Below, in pieces: positions 19,784-29,326 of a stretch of 49,095 nt of DNA (positions are counted from its first letter, which is position 1; each line of letters opens with the position of its first letter). Source of the stretch: Theionarchaea archaeon (GTDB lineage Archaea > Methanobacteriota_B > Thermococci > Methanofastidiosales > SZ-28-30); NCBI GenBank assembly GCA_018992565.1, contig JACVGW010000012.1, positions 1-49,095 of the forward strand. The letters are read 5' to 3'. Position numbers and translations under genes: made by a program. The notes under the pieces were generated by a model. It was not told where the DNA came from, did not search any database, and was given only the letters and a program-made list of their open reading frames with translations.

Positions 19784-21898
19784 CTACTCCATCTCATGAG
19801 AGTACAAGACGAGAGAGTCAATATAGAAGGAAGATGCATACGGAAAAAGGGATATCCTAATGTCCTCACCAGGAGGCAACACAAAAAAGGCCACGAAGTG
19901 ATTGTCAGTGTTGAACCTAAAAATTGTCCCCGCGTATACATCATTGATTTCAATGTCCACATTTCCCTTTCCAGTATCTGCATAATGAATGCCCAGGAGG
20001 ACAGCCTCCCCTGCAGGAAGACTGAAATAAGATCGTACTCCGTGAGGTACTGATCCAGCACTCAGGTAAAGAAGGGGCGTATACAGAACTGGGTCTTCAT
20101 CTGTTACTGAAAGAATGTAAATGTCATTTTGATGAAATTCAAGGTTATACAAAGGAGAGTCTTCAACCATTTCAGGATCAATCCCGTCCTCCTCTTGAAT
20201 ATACACATGCGTAATCCCATACTTTTCCAGAATGCTCTTGCTGAACTCCGAAGAGGGTAGTGTCTTCAGAGTAGCCAGGTCGGTAAACCGTTCAGGAAGG
20301 TTCAATTCACTCATGGCATTGTCTCCCTTGTAGTAGAGATGATAAGGTAGTAGCACCCGCCTTCCAACTACTGCTGGAATCCAGGTAGAGGAATCTCCAG
20401 ATGATTGAAAATTCAGTATTGTGTCCTGCGGAGTGGTATTATTTGATAACCACCTGTATGCAGCGAGGGCGTCATCACTGATAGTGGGTTGCTGCTGCGG
20501 TAGTATGAAGAAGGGATCACTGACGTGAAGGATACAGGCTACCAGGACAAGCCCAGACAAGAACCACGTCATGTTCCTTTTTTCCAGTATCTGAGCCAGG
20601 AATAATCCTGCGAGCACAGACAATACTATGATTACCATTCTCATAATGAAAACAGGATCAAAGACCCACCATACTGGCACTAGTATACTGCTCAGGAGTG
20701 GAATACACAAACATACCGTATACAATCCTCCTACAGCCACAGGGAAAGAAACCACCTGTCTCACCCTGCGAACGGTGCATACCTGAAAGAGCGCAAATAT
20801 CAGTAACAAGGGCCCCATGGAAAAAAAGAATGTATTAAACTCCTTTAAACTATTCAAACTCTGGCTAAACCACTCTCCAGCAAACATGACCTCTAGGGGC
20901 TCGAGTGGGGGAAAGACGATTCTCGCCAGGGGGGGAAGACTGAACAGCAAGAAAGAGGCCAGAATATAGAAGGTAGACCGATAGACAATCATGAATCCCA
21001 CCAGAAAGACAGCAAGGGGAAGAAATGCATTCAAATCAACGCAAAAGCAGGCAGCGCAGGCTAATCCTGCCACTGCAAATTGAGAACGCGATTTCTGGGT
21101 AACGGCCTGAATGACCAGCGAAACAGCAAAGACCTGCAGAGTGATCCCTATGAGAAGAGGGTAGCTACCTGACAAGGCAACCTGGTGGAAGAGAAAAGAC
21201 AGTCCTGCAAAGGAGAATGCAGAAGTCAGCCCCACTTTCTCTGAATGTAAGGTCTTCCCCAGCATATAGACAGCAACACATCCCAGAGAGGCTGCAAGAA
21301 TGCCTACCATAGTACTGACTGGAACAAGGGGGCTGCGTGATGCCTGTGCCACCATGACAGCCATTCCATGGTATCCCAGAGGCTGGGTTACATGATGAAT
21401 CTCTGGATATAATGGAGCGTAACCGGAAGGAAGATTCATGGACTCCAGGATAGTACTGCAGTGCAGAAGGTGAAGCTTCATCTCATCCCCTGGTGGGAAA
21501 AATGCCACGTAATCTGTCCAGGGGTATACGTACGTCAACATGAAAAGGATACACCCCAGGAGATATACTGTTTTTCTGTCTATCAGAGGAAGAGGCGTAT
21601 CTCTCTTCAGTAGTATCATGGCAGAACCAAGGGATAACCCCAGGGGGATGGGGGCCCACACAATCCATGCACAGTAGTACACAACAACAGTGAGGAGTGC
21701 TGTACCACACAAAACACACACCAAAGGCGTTTTCTCTTCAAACCCCGCATACTCCCAGATCAAGAACCCGGGGAAGAAGGTCATCAGCAGCAATGCAGCA
21801 CCAATTCGGATGATACCTACAGGGATCAGTAGTGCACCTGCCAGTACAGCCCAGGCACTTAGGATAGAGACTCTGTTTCTGGTGAGATGTTCTCTCAT
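19784..21898 (-). CDS. Large polytopic membrane protein, possibly GT-C-type glycosyltransferase-like, with C-terminal soluble domain
   Basis: About 12 hydrophobic segments followed by a soluble domain (AAYRWLSNNTTPQDTILNFQSSGDSSTWIPAVVGRRVLLP). Longer in-frame start possible up to 22141. Confidence 0.5.
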   Translation of the reverse strand: MREHLTRNRVSILSAWAVLAGALLIPVGIIRIGAALLLMTFFPGFLIWEYAGFEEKTPLVCVLCGTALLTVVVYYCAWIVWAPIPLGLSLGSAMILLKRDTPLPLIDRKTVYLLGCILFMLTYVYPWTDYVAFFPPGDEMKLHLLHCSTILESMNLPSGYAPLYPEIHHVTQPLGYHGMAVMVAQASRSPLVPVSTMVGILAASLGCVAVYMLGKTLHSEKVGLTSAFSFAGLSFLFHQVALSGSYPLLIGITLQVFAVSLVIQAVTQKSRSQFAVAGLACAACFCVDLNAFLPLAVFLVGFMIVYRSTFYILASFLLFSLPPLARIVFPPLEPLEVMFAGEWFSQSLNSLKEFNTFFFSMGPLLLIFALFQVCTVRRVRQVVSFPVAVGGLYTVCLCIPLLSSILVPVWWVFDPVFIMRMVIIVLSVLAGLFLAQILEKRNMTWFLSGLVLVACILHVSDPFFILPQQQPTISDDALAAYRWLSNNTTPQDTILNFQSSGDSSTWIPAVVGRRVLLPYHLYYKGDNAMSELNLPERFTDLATLKTLPSSEFSKSILEKYGITHVYIQEEDGIDPEMVEDSPLYNLEFHQNDIYILSVTDEDPVLYTPLLYLSAGSVPHGVRSYFSLPAGEAVLLGIHYADTGKGNVDIEINDVYAGTIFRFNTDNHFVAFFVLPPGEDIRISLFPYASSFYIDSLVLYSHEME

Positions 21899-22032
21899 AT
21901 ACACACCACAATTCTGGTTGGAGTCTATAAGAATGTTGCCATCCTCTCCTGCTCTGTGCACCACATAATTTTCTTTCTTTAAGCTACTATCATAACCGTA
22001 AGTTTTATAAGGTATTGTGATATAGTACTGGC

Positions 22033-24333
22033 ATGAGAAGAGTGCTGGCTGCAGTACTGGTGCTGTTGCTTCTTTCGGGAAGCCTGGAAATGGAATCCAA
22101 GAAAATCGTGGTAGTCTCAAACTCGATTGACTATTCCTCAAGTCTTATCACGTATCTGGGCCAGTCATTTGAGGTTATATCCATTACCGCACAGCAGCTC
22201 CCCAGCTACCAGAATTACCAGCACTACGTCATTCTGGGTGGTCCAGATGCCCCTGAGGGGGTTGGCGAAGTGGTGCGCACATTGCTTGACCCTACTGAAC
22301 AGGAGTTTATCAGGACCCCAGGTGCATCTAATCTTTTCATAAGAGAGATCAGGGGAAAGACCTTTTTCATTTTCGCGGGAGCGACCCGGGAACTGACAAG
22401 GGAAGTCACAACTTCCAATAAGCGCCGGATTTTCGAATACATTCCCCGTGGCCCTGTATTGTGGCTGAAAGACCTGGATATCCAGCGCGTTACAGCCATG
22501 GATATTACAGATCTCGACCGGGACACCAGGTATGATTACGTTTTTGGCTGCCTGCGAGTCGTTTCAGACCCCTGGGACAGGGGCGCCATCTATGTTTACG
22601 AGAATAATGACCTCATGTGGTACTACCACGTGTCCAGAGAAATCAAGGCCTTAACCTGTTTTGATCTGGATCACAATGGGAAGGAGGAGATTATTGTCGC
22701 CTGCGATGTCCTCCTGGGTAATGAGGGTGATCTTTACGTTTTCGATCACAAAGGAATCCTCAAATGGAGGACTCATGTACCAGGATCTCCTCGAGGGCTG
22801 TACTGCTATGATCATTATGTAGCAGTAAACCTGTATGGGGGGGGAAACCGTGTCTTGATCTTTGATAATGAAGGGACCCGGGTAGCAGATTTGCCTGTGA
22901 ATGGGCGAATTTCCAAATTCATAATATCTGACATAAACAAGGATAGAAAGAAAGAGCTCGTGGTCAGTGGCATCGTGGATGAGAACTGGGAGCATTTCTT
23001 GACTGTGTATGACATGAGGGGGAATGTTCTGTGGAACTACACCACGTTCGAACATATCAATGATTTCCAATTTCATGACGTAGACAACGATGGCATGGAA
23101 GAAGCGCTCTTCATTTCCTATGACACGCTGTATGTGACCAGGGGAGGAGAGCTCCTGGGAAAAGTACATTTGCCCCCTGCCCTCCTGCATATGGAGGTTA
23201 TGGGTGATCAAATCTTGCTGGTTAACAGTGCCACCATGTTTGTTATAGAGGTACAGGCAGTAGCATCTCTGGAAGGAGAGAGTATTCCTCTTTCCGACTT
23301 CTCCCAAATGGTTACGTCATCTATTTCCCTCAGTTCTCAGCCGGAGTTTTTCATCGTGGAAGACATCGATCTGGACCATGTAGATGAAATTGTGGTTGGG
23401 AATGGTCAGGCGCTGGAAATCTACGTTCTGGAAGATTTCGGGCCTGGCATCAGTGGGTTCGTCACTGCGGCTGAGAGGATAATTCAGGGAGTGGCTGAAG
23501 AACGAGAAGAACTTCCTGATGCTGACTTTATAGTATATGAGGATTCGAAATTAGGGTTCAGAACAAAGTACTACAACCAATGGACAGAAGAACAGGTAGA
23601 GGGGGCAAATGCAGTTGTCTTTTACAGTCCTCTTGAGAGCGAACAGGATGTACTTCGAGAGAATGTGCTGGTATCAGTCTACAAGCTTCAGCCGGGAGAT
23701 CCTACAGATATTCATGAGTATGTTGAGCGAGAACTTGAAGAAATGAGAGAACAGAGTCCCGATTTGCGAGTCATTGAATCCACTGCAACTACTATGGGGG
23801 ACAGCCCTGCTCGCAGGGTTGTCTACATTGAAGGTGAAGAAATAGGCGGTGAACTGATTATAACTGTGCAGGTTGGCGCTATAAAGGAGAGCAACCTGTA
23901 TCTTATGACGTATATATCTGTGATCAGCACCTACAACCGATATTTACCCATTTTTGAGAAGATGGTATCTTCCTTTGAAATAATTGAACAGGTTCGACCA
24001 GTTGTTATTTGTCAGGTTCAATTTGATCCTGAGGGAGATGATAATGCAGACCTCAACAAGGAATGGGTGAAGGTCTGCAATAACAGTGATACTGATGTTG
24101 ATCTGTCGGGATGGACTCTGGAAAACGACGTTGGGGGGCTTTTTGAGTTTCCCCAGGGATTTGTAATCAAGGCAGGAAGCTTCGTTTTTGTATACACCGG
24201 TTCAGGTACCAACAGTGACGTTGCACTGTACTGGGGTTCTCCAGTGGAGAGGTGGAACAATTCAGGAGATACAGCTGTCTTGCGGGATGCAGAGGGGAAT
24301 GTGATGGACGAGTATGAATGGACTCCTCAGTAA
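22033..24333 (+). CDS. Secreted protein: S-layer-like N-terminal domain, FG-GAP/beta-propeller repeats, C-terminal lamin-tail-like domain
   Basis: Signal peptide; YHYVILGGPDAPEGVGEVV...IFAGATRELTREV; DLDHNGKEEIIVACDV, DINKDRKKELVVSG, DIDLDHVDEIVVGNG repeats; KEWVKVCNNSDTDVDLSGWTLENDVGGLFEFPQGFVIKAGSFVFVYTGSGTNSDVALYWG C-terminus. TATA TTTATAAGG upstream. Confidence 0.7.
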   Translation: MRRVLAAVLVLLLLSGSLEMESKKIVVVSNSIDYSSSLITYLGQSFEVISITAQQLPSYQNYQHYVILGGPDAPEGVGEVVRTLLDPTEQEFIRTPGASNLFIREIRGKTFFIFAGATRELTREVTTSNKRRIFEYIPRGPVLWLKDLDIQRVTAMDITDLDRDTRYDYVFGCLRVVSDPWDRGAIYVYENNDLMWYYHVSREIKALTCFDLDHNGKEEIIVACDVLLGNEGDLYVFDHKGILKWRTHVPGSPRGLYCYDHYVAVNLYGGGNRVLIFDNEGTRVADLPVNGRISKFIISDINKDRKKELVVSGIVDENWEHFLTVYDMRGNVLWNYTTFEHINDFQFHDVDNDGMEEALFISYDTLYVTRGGELLGKVHLPPALLHMEVMGDQILLVNSATMFVIEVQAVASLEGESIPLSDFSQMVTSSISLSSQPEFFIVEDIDLDHVDEIVVGNGQALEIYVLEDFGPGISGFVTAAERIIQGVAEEREELPDADFIVYEDSKLGFRTKYYNQWTEEQVEGANAVVFYSPLESEQDVLRENVLVSVYKLQPGDPTDIHEYVERELEEMREQSPDLRVIESTATTMGDSPARRVVYIEGEEIGGELIITVQVGAIKESNLYLMTYISVISTYNRYLPIFEKMVSSFEIIEQVRPVVICQVQFDPEGDDNADLNKEWVKVCNNSDTDVDLSGWTLENDVGGLFEFPQGFVIKAGSFVFVYTGSGTNSDVALYWGSPVERWNNSGDTAVLRDAEGNVMDEYEWTPQ

Positions 24334-24520
24334 TGGAGAGCGCTGCTGGGCACTGAGAATGAGGAGCCTGTAGGGTCATACGAAACGTACTGCTGAAAGA
24401 ATTCAGAAATACTCGTTCTCATGGATATATCTTTCAAGATTATCAGTTGTTTTCCTGCACGGTATGGAGCAGTCGAGATCAGGCTGCATTAGGAGGTTCT
24501 TTGCCGAGACAACCCATATC

Positions 24521-24528
24521 TTTATATA
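24521..24528 (+). promoter_or_regulatory. TATA box for the PqqD-like/rSAM transcript
   Basis: TTTATATA about 23-30 nt upstream of ATG 24551, consistent with a leaderless or short-leader mRNA. Confidence 0.6.
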
Positions 24529-24550
24529 CAATACTAACCCCCTTTTTTTC

Positions 24551-25159
24551 ATGGAAGATCCCCGAGGGAAGTACATCAGGTGGAGTGAAGAGTGTGTCTG
24601 GCAGCCTTTCGGTTCATCACTGGTTATTCTCAACCCTTCTCACTCTCACACAGAACTTGTGGATCCGTATGTGAGCCTCAATGAAACGGCAAGAGACATA
24701 TGGAACTGGTGTGATGGTACCAGGACCTTTGAGACTATTGTTGCCCTCATACAGCAGGAATACGAGGGAGATCCCGATCACATCAGTGCCAATGTGCAGT
24801 CTGTTATTTCTCAGCTTCACCAACAGGGACTTCTCAGCTATGAAGATGTCCCGTGCGTCCCCTCAGAACTTACTGTTTCCCCTCACGATTTCATCATGTG
24901 GGCAGATACTGTCCTGTGGGAAGAAGTCGAAGGCAAAATCATTGTCCTGGACAATCATACAGGAACCTCTTACACTCTCCCTGAGGAAGCAACAGACCTG
25001 TGGAAGCTTCTCAATGGACAGGCTGCGCTTCTCATGGTTTTACGCACCCTGAAAGAGAAGGGGACTATTAATGAGGATATGCCCTCAGCCAGATTCAAGC
25101 TGCTTCTCAAGGAGTTTATCAAACTGGGATTACTGACAGTAAAAGACGAACCCTGGTGA
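24551..25159 (+). CDS. Tandem PqqD-like protein (RiPP recognition element candidate)
   Basis: Two successive PqqD-like units: YIRWSEECVWQPFGSSLVILNPSHSHTELVDPYVSLNETARDIWNWCDGTRTFETIVALIQQEYEG... and VLWEEVEGKIIVLDNHTGTSYTLPEEATDLWKLLNGQAALLMVLRTLKEKG... Stop overlaps the next gene's start. Confidence 0.7.
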   Translation: MEDPRGKYIRWSEECVWQPFGSSLVILNPSHSHTELVDPYVSLNETARDIWNWCDGTRTFETIVALIQQEYEGDPDHISANVQSVISQLHQQGLLSYEDVPCVPSELTVSPHDFIMWADTVLWEEVEGKIIVLDNHTGTSYTLPEEATDLWKLLNGQAALLMVLRTLKEKGTINEDMPSARFKLLLKEFIKLGLLTVKDEPW

Positions 25160-26514
25160 AATACATGCAGTCCCTCAAGAGAAAAATCATCATCAAAGTG
25201 GATGAACAGAAATATCTTCTCGTGAACCCTTACACTGGGTTGGCAGATATAATTGATGAAGAGACCTGTCAGCTCCTCCAGCATGATTCTATATCCGTAG
25301 ACAGTGATACAATCCGTACCCTGCAGGCCAGGGGTCACATAGTACATGAGGGAGATGAGGAAGACCTCCTGGACTATCTTGAGCAACAGGCAAAGAAACT
25401 ACACCAGGAGGCCTTACAGTACCACAATCACTGTCTCATCCCCACCTATGGGTGCAATCTTCGCTGTCTTTACTGCTATGAGAAGCACATGTACAAGAAC
25501 GAGGTAAAACTGACACCAGTCATGAACAAGAAGACTGTTGATGCCTTTTTCAGCACCATTCTGTCTATGGATTCTGATGGTCCTCAACGGTTGATAACTC
25601 TGTATGGAGGGGAACCTCTTCAGCTCAAGAACAAGGAGATCATCCAGTACATTCTCTCCTTGGGGAACTCTCATGGATACACCTTTGAAGTGGTAACCAA
25701 TGGAGCTGATTTCCAGCACTTCGTCCCTCTTCTCAGCACTGTTTCTGTAAAATCTGTTCAGATTACTCTGGATGGGCCGGAACGTATTCATGATGCCCGC
25801 AGGTTTCGTCCTGGCAAAAAGGGAACCTTCCAGGATATAACCAGGGGAATAGACATGGCTGTTGACCATGATATCCCCGTAAAGATACGAATCAATGTGG
25901 ACTCTGACAACCTTGATCATATCCCTGAATTTGCTGACTTCTATCAGGAAAAGGGCTGGTACCCGGCTGCGAAGGCGTATGCCTGCAGTGTGCGTTCCTC
26001 AAGCTGTTCACCATATACCCGGGTCATCCCCCCAGAGGACTTTTCCAGGAAAATGATTGACCTTTTTGTGCATGACAGGAGAATGGAATTATTCCCTGGC
26101 ACATTTGGGAGTTTCAACTTCGTGTTCGGTCATCTCTTTCTAGGAACACCTCTCAAGAAACGATTCTGGGGATGCAGTGCGCATACTTCTCTGTTTTTCT
26201 ATGATCCCTTCGGCGATATATACGCCTGTGGGGAGGCTGTAGGGCATAAAGAACACCGAATTGGCACATTCCTTCCCGAACTCACTCTTAATGAGAACTA
26301 TCATAACTGGAGGGGCAGGACCATCCACACAGTACCTGAATGCGCAGACTGCAGCCTGAGTCTCTTCTGCGGTGGAGCGTGTGCATTCAAGGCATACCTC
26401 AAGAATGGCTCTATATACTCCCCGTACTGTGATCATGCCAAATCATCCGTGGAACATGAAGCGAAATATCTGTACCATCTAATGGAGACTCGAGGTACAA
26501 TGCTTTCACATTGA
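25156..26514 (+). CDS. Radical SAM/SPASM peptide maturase (RiPP locus), PqqD/RRE-like N-terminus
   Basis: CxxxCxxC motif IPTYGCNLRCLYCYEKH; LYGGEPL; SPASM CADCSLSLFCGGACAFKAY...PYC; N-terminal KYLLVNPYTGLADIIDEET. Confidence 0.9.
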   Translation: MKYMQSLKRKIIIKVDEQKYLLVNPYTGLADIIDEETCQLLQHDSISVDSDTIRTLQARGHIVHEGDEEDLLDYLEQQAKKLHQEALQYHNHCLIPTYGCNLRCLYCYEKHMYKNEVKLTPVMNKKTVDAFFSTILSMDSDGPQRLITLYGGEPLQLKNKEIIQYILSLGNSHGYTFEVVTNGADFQHFVPLLSTVSVKSVQITLDGPERIHDARRFRPGKKGTFQDITRGIDMAVDHDIPVKIRINVDSDNLDHIPEFADFYQEKGWYPAAKAYACSVRSSSCSPYTRVIPPEDFSRKMIDLFVHDRRMELFPGTFGSFNFVFGHLFLGTPLKKRFWGCSAHTSLFFYDPFGDIYACGEAVGHKEHRIGTFLPELTLNENYHNWRGRTIHTVPECADCSLSLFCGGACAFKAYLKNGSIYSPYCDHAKSSVEHEAKYLYHLMETRGTMLSH

Positions 26515-26593
26515 TAATTGGCCGCACTTTTTGCAGGGAAACTTCGAATAAAGACAACATTTTTAAATCCGCTCGCTGAATGTAATATAGAAA

Positions 26594-26604
26594 GATATTT
26601 AAAC
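26594..26604 (+). promoter_or_regulatory. TATA box for the 46-aa precursor gene
   Basis: GATATTTAAAC about 32 nt upstream of the GTG start, followed by SD GAGGTG (26625-26630). A second TATA-like ATTTTTAAAT lies further upstream (about 26559-26568). Confidence 0.6.
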
Positions 26605-26635
26605 CTACAGAGAGAAAGAGTTCAGAGGTGATTCA

Positions 26636-26776
26636 GTGGAAGTCAAGCGACTCAACAAGAAGACCTGGGCTGACGGTGTTATAAAGCCCCTTGGCGCTCC
26701 TCCCACTCCTGCTGCCATTGATGGCTGCGGCGGCAGCTGTTGCAGCTGCTTCGATTATACCTGTGACCACTGGTAG
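26636..26776 (+). CDS. Candidate RiPP precursor peptide, 46 aa, Cys-rich core
   Basis: GTG start 5 nt after SD GAGGTG. Translation MEVKRLNKKTWADGVIKPLGAPPTPAAIDGCGGSCCSCFDYTCDHW, TAG at 26774-26776. Not in the supplied ORF track (short, GTG start). Flanked by rSAM/SPASM genes. Confidence 0.85.
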   Translation: MEVKRLNKKTWADGVIKPLGAPPTPAAIDGCGGSCCSCFDYTCDHW

Positions 26777-26859
26777 AACTCAATGGTTCTGGTGTAGAGA
26801 AGGAGTAGCTCCAGGTCAAATCTTGAAAAAGAGAGATCAAGTCTATCAGGGCGGTGGGG

Positions 26860-26901
26860 TGAACCCAGCATTCGCGGGTTCTCACTGCCTCCCTTTTTTG
26901 T
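26860..26901 (+). terminator. Possible terminator downstream of the precursor gene
   Basis: GAACCC...GGGTTC inverted repeat followed by CCTCCCTTTTTTG. Confidence 0.4.
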
Positions 26902-26906
26902 GAATG

Positions 26907-27989
26907 TCATCCATTCTGGGTGGGAGTATATGGGCACTGGGGATCTGGCTGGAATGGATCATCATAGACTGCATACGCAATACAGGTGGCACCTCCACTG
27001 CAAATGTTGGGCGCTCTCTTGCAGAAGTAACAATCTCGACATTTTCCTTTGACAATGAGATGTTTCTGGCGGAGGTTCCATAGGACTGGATGACTCCAGA
27101 TCGTAACAAAGTCCTCTTTGAGGAGGTTTCCCAGGAAGACAGGCATCCTCCGACAGGGATAGACATCACCGTTCTCCATGACGCAGATGTGGGATAGCCC
27201 AGCACTGCACCGGTGGCCATTCTTGGTGAGAGCATCAGGATGGGAAGGGTCGAAGATAACTGGCCAGTCGCACCTGTCCCTGGCAATGTGCAGGCCAGAT
27301 GGTTTTTTCGTCGAGAGTTCGTCGAAATCATGGCTTAATTTTGTATATAAGGTCAAGATTTGTTCTGGAGAAAGCATCAATTCTTTGAGTGCCTTCCCCC
27401 TTCCCCAGGGGACAATCCGCGTGACAGTGAGAACATCTGCCCCCATAGCCACTGCAAGGTCTGTTATGTTGAAGGCATCTTCATAGTTGTCTTTGTGGAC
27501 TACATAGTGCATGTGAGTGACGATCTTGGACTTGCTGAGATGGTTCAGTGCTCTCAGTGCCTGGAGAAATGTGCCTCTTCCCCGTACTGCGTCGTGGATT
27601 TCTGAAGTCGCACCATCAAAGCTGATTTGAACATCTATGCGCATGGAGTATTTCTCAAGGCGGTGCACCATCTCTTCAGTCATGGTAGTCCCGTTGGTCA
27701 GTATGGCTGCATAGCAGGGAGACGAGGGGCTCTCCTCAATGTAGTCAAGTATATCCCAAAACTGAGGATGCAGTGTGGGTTCTCCTCCTGTCAGCCAGAT
27801 GACAGGCATCCTCTCAAACCTGGAGCAGTAGTCCAGAAATGCACGTATCACTTTCTTACAGTCCTGAAACCCCATATGATAGTGGGTTTCTGCATCATCA
27901 TAACAGTGGATACACCGCAAATTGCACTGGCCAGTGATTCCCACCTGCATGATGAAGGGATGTTTTCTGGACTCAGGATCATCTCTCAC
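26907..27989 (-). CDS. Radical SAM/SPASM protein of a subfamily distinct from its neighbours
   Basis: MQVGITGQCNLRCIHCYDD; WLTGGEPTLHP; SPASM GKCRDCYFCKRAPNICSGGATCIAY; GTG start 27989 overlaps the upstream stop (GTGA). Confidence 0.88.
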   Translation of the reverse strand: MRDDPESRKHPFIMQVGITGQCNLRCIHCYDDAETHYHMGFQDCKKVIRAFLDYCSRFERMPVIWLTGGEPTLHPQFWDILDYIEESPSSPCYAAILTNGTTMTEEMVHRLEKYSMRIDVQISFDGATSEIHDAVRGRGTFLQALRALNHLSKSKIVTHMHYVVHKDNYEDAFNITDLAVAMGADVLTVTRIVPWGRGKALKELMLSPEQILTLYTKLSHDFDELSTKKPSGLHIARDRCDWPVIFDPSHPDALTKNGHRCSAGLSHICVMENGDVYPCRRMPVFLGNLLKEDFVTIWSHPVLWNLRQKHLIVKGKCRDCYFCKRAPNICSGGATCIAYAVYDDPFQPDPQCPYTPTQNG

Positions 27990-29326
27990 GGTATCACCTT
28001 CTTTGCTTCCATGATCCTCCACAGGAGCGGGTAATATATGGTGCGGGCCTGCTTTGAAAACGTGCAATCAGGCCTCAGGAGCGTGCCTTTCTCATGATAC
28101 ACATAGTGGGCACATCCTCCTCCGCAGATCATGGCATACTTGCACGAGTGGCAAGGGTTCATGGTGAAGATCGTTCTCTCCTTCCACTGGTGGTAGTGTC
28201 GATTCAACACAAGTTCAGGGTAGTATCTCCCCACAGCATGCTCCCTGTCACCCAGAGTATCAGTGCACATGTAGATATCTCCATGGGGGTCCAGCCATAC
28301 TTGAGAAGGATTCTGTCTGCAGTAGGTAGTACAGGGAATCCAGGTGTCAACTCCCAGTCCAAGTTTCTTCCGTATAGGTTCCAGCCCAACCCAGAAAGCG
28401 TCCCGGACTGACTCCTCCTCAACCAGAAAATCCAGGTCTTCCTCATGAAGGTTACACACGAAATTAAAACATCCCCCCTCTGTATGATGGCGCTGCGGAG
28501 TTAGGAACACGGATACGTAGGCGCTGTTCTTCCATCCTTTCTCTTCTGCAAAGTCCATGAATGAGGGTAAGTCCCTTACCGTGGAATGGTCAAAGACTAC
28601 ACGCACATATACGCGTATCTTCTCATCTGCCAGTGCATCAACTGATGCCACAATTTCCTGAAAGGATCCCGTTCCATCCAGTTTCTTTTTTCTGGAATCG
28701 TGAACAGGTGGTAGCCCATCCAGGGTGACCTGCACTGAGGTAATGTCATGCTGCGACAGAAGAGGAATGAATCTTTTTGCTTCCAGCCCATTGGTGACTA
28801 TAATGAATGATTTTTCCTGAGATGATCCTTTTTCCAGTACATATTTGACCAGATCATAATTCCGGTAGAGGAGAGGCTCCCCCCCAAACAGATGAATGGG
28901 AGTATCAGCTTCAGGGTTCATGGTTTCCATGATTTCAAATGCTTTGTCTACATGGTCAAAACTCATGGTGTTCTCAAGCCAGTTCTTCTCTCTCTCAAAA
29001 ACATAAGACTCAAAGCAGTAGTCACACCGCATGTTGCAGGCATAGGTGAGGATCAGCACAAAGAACAAGTTGTCTTGGACAGGGTTGAAGGATGTGAGGC
29101 AATCGTATGCATGGATGATTTCCTCTCTGGGGGACATGGTAGTCAGAAACCCTGACTCCTGCAGTATTTTCACAGCCTCGGCGTCACATGCTTCTGGATT
29201 CTCACTGTCCAGAATCTCTTTCAGATGGTTCTTCCCCTGCAGAATGTGACCGGTGAATGTATTGACGAACAGGTAGTCTTCATCAGAGACCGGGATGACC
29301 ACAGCGTATCGGCTACGGGTCAACAT
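27986..29326 (-). CDS. Radical SAM/SPASM peptide maturase, PqqD/RRE-like N-terminus
   Basis: LTYACNMRCDYCFESY; HLFGGEPLLYRN; SPASM CHSCKYAMICGGGCAHYVY...PDC; N-terminal DYLFVNTFTGHIL. Confidence 0.9.
   Translation of the reverse strand: MLTRSRYAVVIPVSDEDYLFVNTFTGHILQGKNHLKEILDSENPEACDAEAVKILQESGFLTTMSPREEIIHAYDCLTSFNPVQDNLFFVLILTYACNMRCDYCFESYVFEREKNWLENTMSFDHVDKAFEIMETMNPEADTPIHLFGGEPLLYRNYDLVKYVLEKGSSQEKSFIIVTNGLEAKRFIPLLSQHDITSVQVTLDGLPPVHDSRKKKLDGTGSFQEIVASVDALADEKIRVYVRVVFDHSTVRDLPSFMDFAEEKGWKNSAYVSVFLTPQRHHTEGGCFNFVCNLHEEDLDFLVEEESVRDAFWVGLEPIRKKLGLGVDTWIPCTTYCRQNPSQVWLDPHGDIYMCTDTLGDREHAVGRYYPELVLNRHYHQWKERTIFTMNPCHSCKYAMICGGGCAHYVYHEKGTLLRPDCTFSKQARTIYYPLLWRIMEAKKVIP

Noticed and set aside
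26691-26903. 70-aa plus-strand ORF in the ORF track overlapping the precursor region
   Set aside because: It is the wrong frame of the 46-aa Cys-rich gene; the GTG frame at 26636 has the SD, TATA and meaningful Cys core.
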